A stretch of DNA of 64,000 bases from Flavobacterium potami (GCF_020026915.1 NZ_JAINUY010000002.1:372001-436000); one strand, 5' to 3'. Counted from the first letter of the stretch, positions 1 to 8,668 are shown. Notes: generated by a model from the letters alone, not told the origin. A program made the numbers and translations.

Positions 1-120
1 TTTGATGTTTATTTTCTGGCATACAATAATGCTATTTTAGCACAAAAATTAGTTGGTCAGGAAGAATTAGCTGATTTGGAAAAAGAATCAACACAAAATA
101 AAGAAACAGCAAAATTGTAA
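1..120 (+). CDS. C-terminal end of an unidentified protein (partial)
   Basis: The window begins inside an open frame of 39 codons ending in TAA. The visible tail starts FDVYFLAYNNAILAQKL and ends in a hydrophilic stretch rich in Glu, Lys and Thr, as expected of a disordered C-terminus. It is followed directly by a rho-independent terminator, which supports a real gene end. There is too little sequence to name a family. Confidence 0.6.
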   Translation, partial: FDVYFLAYNNAILAQKLVGQEELADLEKESTQNKETAKL

Positions 121-140
121 TTAAAAATAGATTTAAAAAG

Positions 141-172
141 AAAAGCCTCTTTAATAGTAAAGAGGCTTTTTT
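141..172. terminator. Hairpin terminator between convergent genes
   Basis: Stem AAGCCTCTTTA pairs with TAAAGAGGCTT and is followed by a T run; A residues precede it, so it can serve both the partial + strand gene and the - strand gene ending at 175. Confidence 0.85.
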
Positions 173-174
173 GC

Positions 175-1689
175 TTATGAGAATTGAGTAACGTTTTTTA
201 AGTTGTCTGGAAAATATTGTTCAGATAAATTTGAAAATTCGTCACCTCGCATGAAAATATTAATGTCTACGTCTGCAAAACTACTTTTTCCTGCTGCAGC
301 CAGAAGTTCATTTGCAGAGTGAAGCGTGTTTTTATGAAAATGATACACACGATCTGACTTGTCTGTAACTACCAAACCTTTCATCAGCATTTTGTTTTGA
401 GTTGCTACGCCAGTTGGACATTCATTGTTATGACATCTTAAAGCTTGAATACAACCCAAAGAAAACATAAATCCTCTTGCGCTGTTGCACATGTCAGCGC
501 CTAATGCAATTGCATGCAAAATAGAATAACCAGAAATGATTTTTCCGCTTCCAATAATGCGCATTTTATCTCGAATTCCTAAACGAACTAAAGTCTTGTT
601 TACAAAAATTAAAGCTGGCTCAAAAGGCATTCCAACTCCATCTGCAAATTCTAGTGGTGCAGCACCAGTTCCTCCTTCAGCACCATCAACGGTAATAAAA
701 TCTGGATATATATCTTCTGCGATCATTTCCTGACAGATATTTTCAAATTCTTCCGTATTTCCAATACACAATTTAAACCCTATTGGTTTTCCGTTTGAGA
801 GATCGCGTAATTGTTTGATGAAATGAATTAATCCTTTGGCATCAGAAAAAGCATGATGACCTGGAGGAGAAAGAATCATGGTATGTGGCTGTACGCCTCT
901 AATTTTGGCGATTTGTTCCGTGTTTTTCGCAGCAGGCAAAACACCTCCATGACCTGGTTTAGCACCTTGCGAAAGTTTGATTTCAATCATTTTGACATTC
1001 GGAAGATTGGCTTTCTCCTTGAAATTTTCCGGACTGAAATTTCCTTCTGCATCGCGGCAACCAAAATATCCTGTTCCAATCTGCCAAGTGATGTCGCCGC
1101 CGCCGGCCAAGTGAAATTCTGTCAAACCACCTTCTCCGGTATTTTGATAGAAATTACCTTTTTGCGCTCCAATATTGATAGCACGTACAGCGTTTTCACT
1201 CAACGAACCAAAACTCATGGCAGAAACATTAAACAAAGAAGCAGAATAAGGTTGTTTGCAGTCTTTTCCACCAACTAAAACACGAGGAAGCTCTTCATTT
1301 ACTTTTGCTGGAAAAATAGAATGTTTGATTCCTTCGTAGTTTTCTGTATTTAAGTTTAACTGCGTTCCAAAAGGCGTACTAGAATCAATATTTTTGGCTC
1401 TTTGATAAACCAACGAACGCTGATTTCTAGAAAACGGTTTTCCGTCTGTAGATCTTTCAATAAAATATTGCTGAATTTCAGGTGCAATCATTTCAAATAA
1501 ATATCTGAAATAACCCAAAACAGGGAAGTTTCGTAAAATAGCATGTTTCTTTTGTGAAGCATTATAAGCTCCAACAATCAATAAAATTGGAATTAAGAAA
1601 ACGAGTAAATAACCTCTTCCTGTGTAATAATAAATTGCAGTAACAATTAGAAACAATAAGAATCCGTAAATAAAGAATTTTTTTCTCAT
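175..1689 (-). CDS. FMN-binding glutamate synthase-like protein, membrane anchored
   Basis: A 504-residue stand-alone relative of the central FMN domain of the glutamate synthase large subunit. Two hydrophobic segments (about residues 5-42) probably anchor it to the inner membrane, with the barrel in the cytoplasm. Family marks are the FMN-site stretch PDFITVDGAEGGTGAAPLEF and, near residue 415, CIQALRCHNNECPTG, whose C-x5-C-x4-C spacing matches the [3Fe-4S] ligands of GltB. It lacks the amidotransferase and GXGXG domains of true GltB, so glutamate synthesis cannot be assumed; the substrate and electron donor are unknown. It lies 37 bp after the NYN-domain gene on the same strand and may be co-transcribed with it. 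Confidence 0.85.
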   Translation of the reverse strand: MRKKFFIYGFLLFLIVTAIYYYTGRGYLLVFLIPILLIVGAYNASQKKHAILRNFPVLGYFRYLFEMIAPEIQQYFIERSTDGKPFSRNQRSLVYQRAKNIDSSTPFGTQLNLNTENYEGIKHSIFPAKVNEELPRVLVGGKDCKQPYSASLFNVSAMSFGSLSENAVRAINIGAQKGNFYQNTGEGGLTEFHLAGGGDITWQIGTGYFGCRDAEGNFSPENFKEKANLPNVKMIEIKLSQGAKPGHGGVLPAAKNTEQIAKIRGVQPHTMILSPPGHHAFSDAKGLIHFIKQLRDLSNGKPIGFKLCIGNTEEFENICQEMIAEDIYPDFITVDGAEGGTGAAPLEFADGVGMPFEPALIFVNKTLVRLGIRDKMRIIGSGKIISGYSILHAIALGADMCNSARGFMFSLGCIQALRCHNNECPTGVATQNKMLMKGLVVTDKSDRVYHFHKNTLHSANELLAAAGKSSFADVDINIFMRGDEFSNLSEQYFPDNLKNVTQFS

Positions 1690-1725
1690 GTTTTTAAAAA
1701 ATTAAATAGGTAATAAATGCGATAA

Positions 1726-2505
1726 TTAGTTGAATCTTAAACGTACATAAACGTGTTTGATTCCTTTTTTGTCTGATTCTCTTTCATCAATTTCAAGAAA
1801 ATCAGTCAGCGATTTCAGCATAGGTGTAAGTTTCGAAAAACCATAATTTCGAGGATCAAACTCCGGTTTTTTCTTTACAATCAAATTGCCGACATCACCA
1901 AGAAACGCCCAGCCATCATCATCTTCGATATCTTCAATTGTAGCTTCGATTAATTCTATAGTTTGTTTGTCAACTTTATGAAGCGCTTTTTCAGCTGGTT
2001 TTTCAACTGGCTTTTTGGTATCGGCGGCAACAGTTTTTGGTTTTTTCTTTTGAGTTGCACCATCCAAAACCTCAATATAAATAAATCGGTCGCAGGCAAC
2101 GATAAACGAATTTGGCGTTTTCTTTTCTCCAATTCCAATTACTTTCATGCCCGATTCGCGAAGTCGTACAGCAAGTCTGGTAAAATCGCTGTCGCTGGAA
2201 ACAATACAGAATCCGTCTAATTTTCCCGAATAAAGCAAATCCATTGCATCGATAATCAAAGCAGAATCTGAAGAATTTTTTCCAACCGTATAACTATATT
2301 GTTGAATAGGAGTAATGGCATGTTCCAATAAAACACCTTTCCAGCCATTTGCATTTGGTTTGGTCCAATCGGCATAAATCCTTTTCGTAGTTGGCGTTCC
2401 GAGTTTTGCAATTTCTTCCATCATGCCTTTTACATTGCTGTAAGGCACATTGTCTGCATCAATAAGAACAGCCAGTTTTAAATCTTTTGAATTGCTTAAA
2501 GGCAT
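1726..2505 (-). CDS. NYN-domain ribonuclease-like protein with C-terminal LOTUS (OST-HTH) domain
   Basis: The 259-residue protein starts with a LabA-type NYN (PIN-like) domain, residues about 9-145. Acidic residues expected to bind the catalytic metal are visible: D16 and D18 in VLIDADNV, D80 in SSDSALIIDAMD, and D105 and D107 in VSSDSDFTRLA. A charged linker (about 150-175) leads to a C-terminal segment (about 178-255, around GWAFLGDVGNLIVKKKP) typical of LOTUS/OST-HTH, a putative RNA-binding module. The predicted role is a cytoplasmic single-strand RNA nuclease or RNA-binding regulator. The substrate is unknown. The fold assignment is firm; the function is inferred from the family. Confidence 0.85.
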   Translation of the reverse strand: MPLSNSKDLKLAVLIDADNVPYSNVKGMMEEIAKLGTPTTKRIYADWTKPNANGWKGVLLEHAITPIQQYSYTVGKNSSDSALIIDAMDLLYSGKLDGFCIVSSDSDFTRLAVRLRESGMKVIGIGEKKTPNSFIVACDRFIYIEVLDGATQKKKPKTVAADTKKPVEKPAEKALHKVDKQTIELIEATIEDIEDDDGWAFLGDVGNLIVKKKPEFDPRNYGFSKLTPMLKSLTDFLEIDERESDKKGIKHVYVRLRFN

Positions 2506-2643
2506 TGTTTTAATATTTAAAATTAAATACTCTCAAAGTTAAAATTAAAATTGGTTTTTATAAGAATTGAATGATGAATAAGTGATTAAATCAGTATTAA
2601 TTATTTTCATTATAAATAATTTTTCTTCGATTAAAAATTAATT

Positions 2644-2684
2644 AAAGATAAATTTGTCTTTTATGTAAAACCTATATATCTTTG
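2644..2684 (+). promoter_or_regulatory. Promoter and Rrf2-type operator of the rrf2-azurin operon
   Basis: Bases 2644-2661 read AAAGATAAATTTGTCTTT, a near-perfect inverted repeat. The TTTG at 2653-2656 inside it sits 20 bp before TATCTTTG (2677-2684), which matches the Bacteroidota -33/-7 pattern, so a bound repressor would cover the -33 box. Very similar palindromes precede norZ and nirK. Confidence 0.65.
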
Positions 2685-2705
2685 TAGGGAATTAATAAAG
2701 GATGT

Positions 2706-3155
2706 ATGTTTTCAAAAGCGTGTGAATACGGAATAAGAGCTTCAATATTTATTGCAACCAAATCTTCTAAAGGGATCAGGGTTGGAATAAAAGATGTTGC
2801 TAAAGAAATTGATTCGCCAGAACCTTTTACAGCCAAGATCATGCAGATTTTGACTAAGAATGGAATCATTCATTCTGCTAAAGGAGTAGGAGGCGGTTTT
2901 GAAGTTTCGAATGAAGCTGTAAAATCAATCAAATTAATTCAAATTGTGGATGCCATTGATGGAAACAAAATTTATAGTGGTTGTGGGATCGGATTGAAAG
3001 AATGTTCAGAAACGCATCCTTGTCCCGTGCATCATGAATTTAAAAAAATACGCGGTCTTCTTTTAGAAATGCTGACTAAAACTACTTTAGAGCAATTGGC
3101 ATCAGATGTAAAATCGGGCGATTTCTTTTTAAAAACATTAAATATAAACGAATAA
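2706..3155 (+). CDS. Rrf2-family transcriptional regulator, NsrR/IscR-like
   Basis: The 149-residue protein has an N-terminal winged helix-turn-helix (about 1-65, with the usual AKGVGGGFEV wing) and a C-terminal cluster-binding loop with cysteines 93, 100 and 106. The number and place of these cysteines match the Fe-S ligands of IscR and NsrR. Its place before azurin, NO reductase and Ric points to an NO-sensing repressor, with NO damaging the cluster and releasing DNA. Azurin follows 22 bp downstream. The palindrome overlapping its own promoter suggests autoregulation. The NsrR role is inferred; an IscR-type iron-sulfur regulator is the main alternative. Confidence 0.85.
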   Translation: MFSKACEYGIRASIFIATKSSKGIRVGIKDVAKEIDSPEPFTAKIMQILTKNGIIHSAKGVGGGFEVSNEAVKSIKLIQIVDAIDGNKIYSGCGIGLKECSETHPCPVHHEFKKIRGLLLEMLTKTTLEQLASDVKSGDFFLKTLNINE

Positions 3156-3177
3156 CATATAATAAATTATCTTAAAA

Positions 3178-3705
3178 ATGAATACAAAAACCAAAATTTC
3201 AGTATTAATCCTAATGGGATTTTTAGCAGTTACTTCTTGTGGTAAAAAAGAAACAGCTCCTGCTGATCAAACCGAAACTACTGAACCATCTACAGAAGGA
3301 GAAGCTGCGCCAGTAATGCCTGCTGCTGAAGAAAATGTTTTAGTTATTGAAGGAAACGACCAAATGCAGTTTAATGTAAATGAATTGAAAGCTGTTGCTG
3401 GAAAACCAATTAAATTGACTTTGAAACACGTTGGTAAGATTCCAAAAGAAGCAATGGGGCACAATTTAGTGATTTTACAAGAAGGAACAGACCAAACAGA
3501 ATTTGCTTTAAAAGCGAATGATGCAAAAGCAACCGATTATATTCCAGCATCTGAAAAAGCTTCAATTATCGCTCACACTAAATTATTAGGTGGTGGAGAA
3601 GAAGATACAATCGAGTTTACAATTGATAAAAAAGGATCTTATCCGTTTGTTTGCTCTTTCCCTGGACACGTTGCCATGATGAAAGGTGTATTAATTGTTG
3701 AGTAA
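3178..3705 (+). CDS. Azurin, lipid-anchored blue copper protein
   Basis: The 175-residue precursor has a lipoprotein signal with lipobox VTSC (Cys21), a Thr/Glu/Pro-rich linker (about 24-52) and a cupredoxin domain. The type 1 copper ligands are all visible with azurin spacing: H95 in MGHNLVI, then C159, H164 and M168 in CSFPGHVAMM. It should carry single electrons in the periplasm; the obvious acceptor is the copper nitrite reductase at 10234-11679. It is co-transcribed with the Rrf2 gene and followed by a strong terminator. Confidence 0.93.
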   Translation: MNTKTKISVLILMGFLAVTSCGKKETAPADQTETTEPSTEGEAAPVMPAAEENVLVIEGNDQMQFNVNELKAVAGKPIKLTLKHVGKIPKEAMGHNLVILQEGTDQTEFALKANDAKATDYIPASEKASIIAHTKLLGGGEEDTIEFTIDKKGSYPFVCSFPGHVAMMKGVLIVE

Positions 3706-3714
3706 ATAACCAAG

Positions 3715-3749
3715 ACTCCAAATACTGTAAATAGGTTTGGAGTTTTTTT
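3715..3749 (+). terminator. Terminator after azurin
   Basis: Stem ACTCCAAA (3715-3722) and TTTGGAGT (3736-3743) followed by seven T residues separate the azurin operon from norZ. Confidence 0.85.
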
Positions 3750-3760
3750 AAAACCTAATA

Positions 3761-3792
3761 AAGGATAAAATTATCTTTTATTACTAAATTTT
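3761..3792 (+). promoter_or_regulatory. Operator and putative promoter of norZ
   Basis: Bases 3761-3778 read AAGGATAAAATTATCTTT, the same palindrome family as upstream of rrf2 and nirK. A weak -7-like TAAATTTT follows at 3785-3792, only 12 bp before the start codon, so binding here would sit over the promoter. Confidence 0.55.
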
Positions 3793-3803
3793 CCCCAAAA
3801 GAA

Positions 3804-6038
3804 ATGAAAAGAGAAAAAAAATTATGGATAGTTTTTGCATTGGTAATGACTATCTCATTTGCCGTGCTAGGTTATTATGGTTACGAAATCTATCAGCAGG
3901 CACCACCCGTTCCAAAAGAAATTGTAACCGATTCTGGTAAAGCTGTTTTTAGCGAAAGCGAAATTAAAGACGGACAAAATATCTGGCAAAGTATAGGAGG
4001 CCAGGAAGTAGGATCTATCTGGGGGCACGGCGCCTATGTGGCCCCAGACTGGACCGCTGATTGGTTGCACAGAGAAGCAGTTTTTATACTGGATATTTAT
4101 GCCCAAAAAGATTTTAATAAAAAGTATGACGAATTGAATGCGGAGAAACAATCGGCATTAAAAATTCGTCTGCAAAAGGATGTAAGAACCAATCGCTACA
4201 ATCCAGAAACAGGAGTGCTTACCATTTCTGAAAACCGTTTGGCAGCGATTGAACACTTAAGCGAATATTATAAAGGTCTTTTTACAAATGATCCTCAATT
4301 TGATAAACTGAGGGAAGAATATGCCATTCCGAAAAATTCTATTACCGATGTTGATAGAATGCATAAAATGAATGCCTTTTTCTTCTGGGCAACGTGGGCT
4401 ACAGTAACCAATCGTCCTGATGGAGATATTTCGTATACACACAACTGGCCATCAGATGAATTGGTTGGAAATACTGCTACAACAGAACTTTTAGCTTGGT
4501 CTGGAGTAAGTATTATTTTATTGATTTTAAGTGTCGGAATTTTAGTTTTCTATCACGCAAAATCAGGTGAAGAGGAAGAATTTCCATTACCAAAAGAAGA
4601 TCCACTTATCAAGCAGGGCAAAACAAAATCGATGGGATTGGTAACCAAATATTTCTGGATTGTCAGTTTGCTGATGGTTTTACAGATGGTTTTCGGAATC
4701 ATAACAGCACATTATGGAGTGGAAGGAAATGGTTTGTACGGAATTCCAATTGATAAATTTCTGCCTTATGCTGTAACACGTACTTGGCACACGCAATTGG
4801 CAATTTTCTGGATTGCAACAGCCTGGCTGGCAACAGGTTTATATATTGCTCCAGCGGTTTCTGGTAAAGATCCGAAATTTCAATGTTTTGGTATTAACTT
4901 CTTGTTTATCGCCCTTTTGATTATCGTTTTAGGTTCAATGGCTGGACAATGGTTTGGAGTGATGCAAAAACTGAATTTAGTTCAAAACTTCTGGTTTGGT
5001 CATCAAGGTTACGAATATGTTGATTTGGGGCGTTTCTGGCAGATCTTCCTTTTGGTTGGACTGTTTTTATGGTTGGCTTTAATGGTTCGTCCGTTACTTC
5101 CAGTTTTAAAGAAAAAAACAGAAGAGAAAAACTTAATCATTTTGTTCTTAGTTTCTTGCAGCGCGATTGCAATGTTCTACGGAGCAGGATTAATGTGGGG
5201 AAGACAAACCAATTTAGCTATTGCCGAATATTGGAGATGGTGGGTAGTTCACCTTTGGGTTGAAGGTTTCTTCGAAGTTTTTGCAACGGTTGTAATTGCG
5301 TTCTTATTTGTTCGTTTGGGATTATTAAAAACGAAAACAGCGACTTTAAATGTGCTTTTTGCGACGATTATTTTCATGTCTGGAGGTATTTTAGGAACAT
5401 TCCATCACTTATATTTCTCAGGAACACCAACGGCTATTATGGCTTTGGGAGCTACATTTAGTGCCTTAGAAGTTGTTCCTTTAACTTTAATTGGATTTGA
5501 AGCGTATCAAAACTATAAAATCTCAAAATCGACACAATGGATTGCCGATTACAAATGGCCAATTTACTTTATGATTTCTGTGGCATTTTGGAATTTCCTT
5601 GGAGCCGGAATCTTCGGATTCATCATTAATCCTCCAATCGCGCTTTATTATGTACAAGGTTTAAATACAACGCCTTTACATGGACATACAGCTTTATTTG
5701 GAGTTTACGGAATGTTAGGAATTGGTTTGGTATTATTTGTACTAAGAAGTTTATATCGAAATGTAAGCTGGAATAATAAACTACTTAAAATCACTTTCTG
5801 GTCTTTAAATATTGGTTTATTTCTAATGGCAATTTTGAGCTTATTGCCAATAGGAGTTTGGCAAGCTGTAGAAAGTATCAATCACGGAATGTGGTACGCT
5901 CGTTCATCAGAATTAATGCAACAGCCAACAATGATTACCTTAAAATGGCTTCGTGCGATTGGAGATTCCATTTTCGGAATCGGATTTATAACCATGGCTT
6001 GGTTTGTATTTGAACTGACCTTAAAAAACAAAAAATAA
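3804..6038 (+). CDS. norZ: Quinol-dependent nitric oxide reductase (qNOR)
   Basis: The 744-residue protein fuses a NorC-like N-terminal part (one membrane helix about 8-27, then a periplasmic domain to about 225 without a CxxCH heme site, as expected for the quinol type) to a NorB-like heme-copper oxidase core with about 12 helices. Conserved histidine motifs include VTRTWHTQLAIFW, VVHLWVEGFFEVFATVV, GTFHHLYF and PLHGHTALFG, holding the heme b, heme b3 and FeB ligands. It reduces 2 NO to N2O at the inner membrane using menaquinol. Ric follows 31 bp later and is probably in the same transcript. Confidence 0.97.
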   Translation: MKREKKLWIVFALVMTISFAVLGYYGYEIYQQAPPVPKEIVTDSGKAVFSESEIKDGQNIWQSIGGQEVGSIWGHGAYVAPDWTADWLHREAVFILDIYAQKDFNKKYDELNAEKQSALKIRLQKDVRTNRYNPETGVLTISENRLAAIEHLSEYYKGLFTNDPQFDKLREEYAIPKNSITDVDRMHKMNAFFFWATWATVTNRPDGDISYTHNWPSDELVGNTATTELLAWSGVSIILLILSVGILVFYHAKSGEEEEFPLPKEDPLIKQGKTKSMGLVTKYFWIVSLLMVLQMVFGIITAHYGVEGNGLYGIPIDKFLPYAVTRTWHTQLAIFWIATAWLATGLYIAPAVSGKDPKFQCFGINFLFIALLIIVLGSMAGQWFGVMQKLNLVQNFWFGHQGYEYVDLGRFWQIFLLVGLFLWLALMVRPLLPVLKKKTEEKNLIILFLVSCSAIAMFYGAGLMWGRQTNLAIAEYWRWWVVHLWVEGFFEVFATVVIAFLFVRLGLLKTKTATLNVLFATIIFMSGGILGTFHHLYFSGTPTAIMALGATFSALEVVPLTLIGFEAYQNYKISKSTQWIADYKWPIYFMISVAFWNFLGAGIFGFIINPPIALYYVQGLNTTPLHGHTALFGVYGMLGIGLVLFVLRSLYRNVSWNNKLLKITFWSLNIGLFLMAILSLLPIGVWQAVESINHGMWYARSSELMQQPTMITLKWLRAIGDSIFGIGFITMAWFVFELTLKNKK

Positions 6039-6069
6039 AAATATAACACACAAAATAAAATAGACTATC

Positions 6070-6801
6070 ATGGAAAATTTAAAAAACAAAACAATTGGAT
6101 CGTTTGTAGCTGAAGATTTTAGAACAGCTGCTGTATTCTCAAAATATAGAATTGACTTTTGCTGCAAAGGAAACCGAACAGTAACTGAAGTTTGCGAAAA
6201 ACAAAATATTGATGCAGATGCTTTATTAGAAAATGTGCTGCAAGTTGTACAATCAGAAAACAATGGAAGTATCGATTTTAATTCATGGCCTTTAGACTTA
6301 TTGGCAGATTATATCGAGAAAACACACCACCGCTATGTAGAAGAAAAAACAAATGTTTTGCTTCCGTTTTTAGATAAATTGTGTAAAGTTCATGGAGCAA
6401 ATCATCCTGAATTATTTAAAATAAATGAATTGTTTATTGGTTGTGCAGGTGAATTGTCACAACACATGAAAAAAGAAGAATTGGTTTTATTTCCTTTTGT
6501 AAAAAGGATGGTAAAAACCAAAGAATCTGACGGGATTTTAGCTCAACCCTCTTTCGGAACTGTTTCAAATCCGATTGCGATGATGATGCACGAGCATGAC
6601 AATGAAGGCGAGCGTTTTAGAGAAATCGCTGCTTTAACTGATAATTACAATCCGCCAGCAGATGCTTGTACGACTTACAGAGTAACTTTTGCGATGCTAA
6701 AAGAGTTTGAAGCCGATTTACACAAACACATTCATTTGGAAAACAATATTTTATTTCCAAAGGCTGTGATTTTAGAAAAAGACTTTGTTGAAGTAGAATA
6801 A
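6070..6801 (+). CDS. ric: Iron-sulfur cluster repair di-iron protein
   Basis: The 243-residue protein has a short ScdA_N-like N-terminus with adjacent cysteines 31-32 (DFCCKGNR), then a hemerythrin-like four-helix domain whose di-iron ligands are seen in KTHHRYVEEK, LSQHMKKEE, MMHEHDNEG and LHKHIHLENN. The family (ScdA, YtfE, NorA) restores Fe-S clusters damaged by NO or oxidants, or buffers NO, in the cytoplasm. Its place directly after norZ fits an NO-defence operon. A terminator follows at 6827. Confidence 0.93.
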   Translation: MENLKNKTIGSFVAEDFRTAAVFSKYRIDFCCKGNRTVTEVCEKQNIDADALLENVLQVVQSENNGSIDFNSWPLDLLADYIEKTHHRYVEEKTNVLLPFLDKLCKVHGANHPELFKINELFIGCAGELSQHMKKEELVLFPFVKRMVKTKESDGILAQPSFGTVSNPIAMMMHEHDNEGERFREIAALTDNYNPPADACTTYRVTFAMLKEFEADLHKHIHLENNILFPKAVILEKDFVEVE

Positions 6802-6826
6802 AGGTTAATTTTAATAGTGAAAGAAG

Positions 6827-6868
6827 CACCGATAAAATATCTAAACATGATAATTATCGGTGTTTTTT
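6827..6868 (+). terminator. Terminator of norZ-ric
   Basis: CACCGATAA (6827-6835) pairs with TTATCGGTG (6854-6862) and is followed by a T run. Confidence 0.8.
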
Positions 6869-6909
6869 ATTTCAAGAAATCTTATTTTTAACGGGTTGAA
6901 CTTAAAATT

Positions 6910-7044
6910 AAACACATAGAGACATAGATTTTTTTACCAATAAAAGATGTTTGAAAAAAATCTAGATTTTACCACATAGAGCTATGTGAATTAATGCAAG
7001 TGAAACGCCTTTTACGCGATTACAATCTATGTTTCTATGTGTTT
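6910..7044 (+). repeat. 135-bp palindrome-ended repeat element, copy 1
   Basis: It begins AAACACATAGAGACATAG and ends with the inverted form CTATGTTTCTATGTGTTT. The middle holds AATCTAGATTTT, then CACATAGAGCTATGTGAATT and AGTGAAACGCC. The reverse complement of 8669-8808 shares the ends and this internal order, so the two are inverted copies of one element with no coding capacity. Its right end supplies an ATG at 7037 that could be mistaken for the start of the next gene. Confidence 0.85.
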
Positions 7045-7063
7045 AAATAAAATTTATTCATTT

Positions 7064-8275
7064 ATGAATTTGCAAAAAAGCTGGATACTTTGCTGTTTTT
7101 TTAATTTTCTGATTGCCTGTGTTTTCGGATTATTGATGCGTTTTATGTATCTCTTTCCTTTAGATTTTCTAAACTATAGTTTTCTGCTTCATGCACATTC
7201 TCACGTTGCCATGTTGGGCTGGGTTTATATGATTGTTTATGTTTTGGTGGTTCATTTTTTTATTCCGAAAGAAAAAAGCCAGAGACCCATTTACAACCGT
7301 TTATTTTGGCTGACAGAGTTTTCGGTTATCGGAATGATGATTGCTTTTCCAATTCAAGGTTATGCTTTGTTTTCGATTGTTTTCTCAACAATGCATATTT
7401 TGCTTAGTTATGTTTTTTGCCGTTTGGTTTGGAAAGATTGTTCGAGAGATAAATCTCCATGGCAAAGACTTTTGTTGGTTTCGATTTTGTTTATGATTTT
7501 ATCGACTTTCGGAGTTTGGTGTCTCGGACCAGCCGTAAGCACATTAGGAAAACAAAGTGCTTTTTATCAAATTGCAATTCAGTTTTTCCTTCATTTTCAA
7601 TTTAATGGCTGGTTTATATTGGCGATTTTAGCTTTGTTTTTGAAGCAATTTCAAGGACAAATTGATGAGGTGAAGTTTAAGAGGTTTTATTTTCTAATGA
7701 TTATTTCTACGTTGCTGACAGTTTGTTTTCCAGTGCGCTGGTTCGTCGAAAATGATGTTTTGAGCTATATCAATGTTTTGGGAGTTTTGCTTCAATTGGG
7801 AGCTTTTATTTATTTCTATAAAATGCTAAAACTGCAAATAAAACATTTCAAAAGCACTTTAGATAAAACGACTAAAATAGTTTATTGTTTGGCTTTGTGT
7901 TCTTTGTTTTTGAAAGTCGGAATTCAATTGCTGACCATCTTTCCCAATTTAGCTGAAATTTCACATCAAATTAGAAATTTTGTCATCGGATTTATTCACT
8001 TAACGACTTTAGGAATCATCACTGGATTTCTCTTTGGAATTCTACTTCAGAATAAAATGCTTTCTGCCAATTCTTCGATATTGAAAATAGGAGTGAAGTG
8101 CTTTATTTCAGGATATATTTTGACAGAAGTTTTATTGTTTCTTCAAGGCTCGTTTTTCTTTTTTGGAGAAGGAAGCATTCCAGGATATTTTCAAAGCATT
8201 TTGATTTTTAGTATTCTTTTGGTTTTGGGATTGATTTTAGTTTTCAGCTCAATAATAAAAGAACGTGTAGAATAA
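7064..8275 (+). CDS. Multi-spanning membrane protein, possibly heme-binding (NnrS or heme-copper oxidase-like)
   Basis: 403 residues with about 11-12 hydrophobic segments. Histidines lie inside helices in motifs that recall subunit I of heme-copper oxidases and NnrS-type proteins: LLHAHSHVAMLGW (about residues 42-54), MHIL, FFLHFQFNGW and GFIHLTTLGIITG. This suggests a heme- or metal-binding inner-membrane protein. Its place between ric and the nirK operon suggests a part in NO or nitrite metabolism, but no specific family is recognised. I prefer the ATG at 7064 because the in-frame ATG at 7037 lies in the terminal repeat of the upstream element. Confidence 0.7.
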   Translation: MNLQKSWILCCFFNFLIACVFGLLMRFMYLFPLDFLNYSFLLHAHSHVAMLGWVYMIVYVLVVHFFIPKEKSQRPIYNRLFWLTEFSVIGMMIAFPIQGYALFSIVFSTMHILLSYVFCRLVWKDCSRDKSPWQRLLLVSILFMILSTFGVWCLGPAVSTLGKQSAFYQIAIQFFLHFQFNGWFILAILALFLKQFQGQIDEVKFKRFYFLMIISTLLTVCFPVRWFVENDVLSYINVLGVLLQLGAFIYFYKMLKLQIKHFKSTLDKTTKIVYCLALCSLFLKVGIQLLTIFPNLAEISHQIRNFVIGFIHLTTLGIITGFLFGILLQNKMLSANSSILKIGVKCFISGYILTEVLLFLQGSFFFFGEGSIPGYFQSILIFSILLVLGLILVFSSIIKERVE

Positions 8276-8277
8276 AA

Positions 8278-8553
8278 AGTTCCAGAGGGACGACATATTT
8301 ATAGAAAAATAAGATAGCAGGGAAAAGGAGCTCCAGCGGAGCGAAATATTTATAGAGGACATTCGACGAAGGAAAAAAGTTCCAGAGGAGCGGCATATTT
8401 ATAGAAAGCGTTTTGATAAAGAGTAAAGAGCCCCAGCGGGGTGAAATGTTTTCTAAAAGTATTTTTTTCTAACCTGATAAATATTTCGCTCCGCTGGAGC
8501 TTTAAAACTTGATGTATAATGTTTTCTATAGATATTTCGCTTCTCCGAAGCTT
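8278..8553. repeat. Cluster of six REP-like short palindromic units
   Basis: Units of about 27 bp of the form AGCTCCAGCGGAGCGAAATA followed by TTTATAG occur at 8278-8304, 8327-8355, 8378-8404 and 8428-8452 in direct orientation, and at 8477-8503 and 8526-8553 inverted. Each has a small GC-rich palindrome in an AT-rich setting. Arms change together (TTCCAGAGGA, CTCCAGCGGAG, CCCCAGCGGGG), which looks like compensated stem variation. This array, the hairpin at 8589 and the element at 8669 fill the 546-bp gap between genes. Confidence 0.8.
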
Positions 8554-8588
8554 TACAATATGTTTCTTTTTAACTTAGTTATAAATAA

Positions 8589-8628
8589 AAAACAAGAGCC
8601 GATTTTATCATAAACCTGCTCTTGTTTC
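8589..8628. terminator. Hairpin, probable terminator
   Basis: AACAAGAGC (from 8591) pairs with GCTCTTGTT (to 8626), with A and T runs outside the stem, so it could stop transcription in either direction. Confidence 0.55.
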
Positions 8629-8668
8629 TTACTAATTAACCTATTTATCAAATGAAATTTTTAAATTT

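Noticed and set aside
853..1278. 141-codon frame opposite the GltB-like gene
   Set aside because: It is an antisense shadow of a well-conserved coding region and has no start context or family resemblance.
7037..7063. Nine-codon extension of the membrane protein from an upstream ATG
   Set aside because: The ATG lies in the terminal inverted repeat of the mobile-looking element; the ATG at 7064 is followed by a normal first membrane helix.
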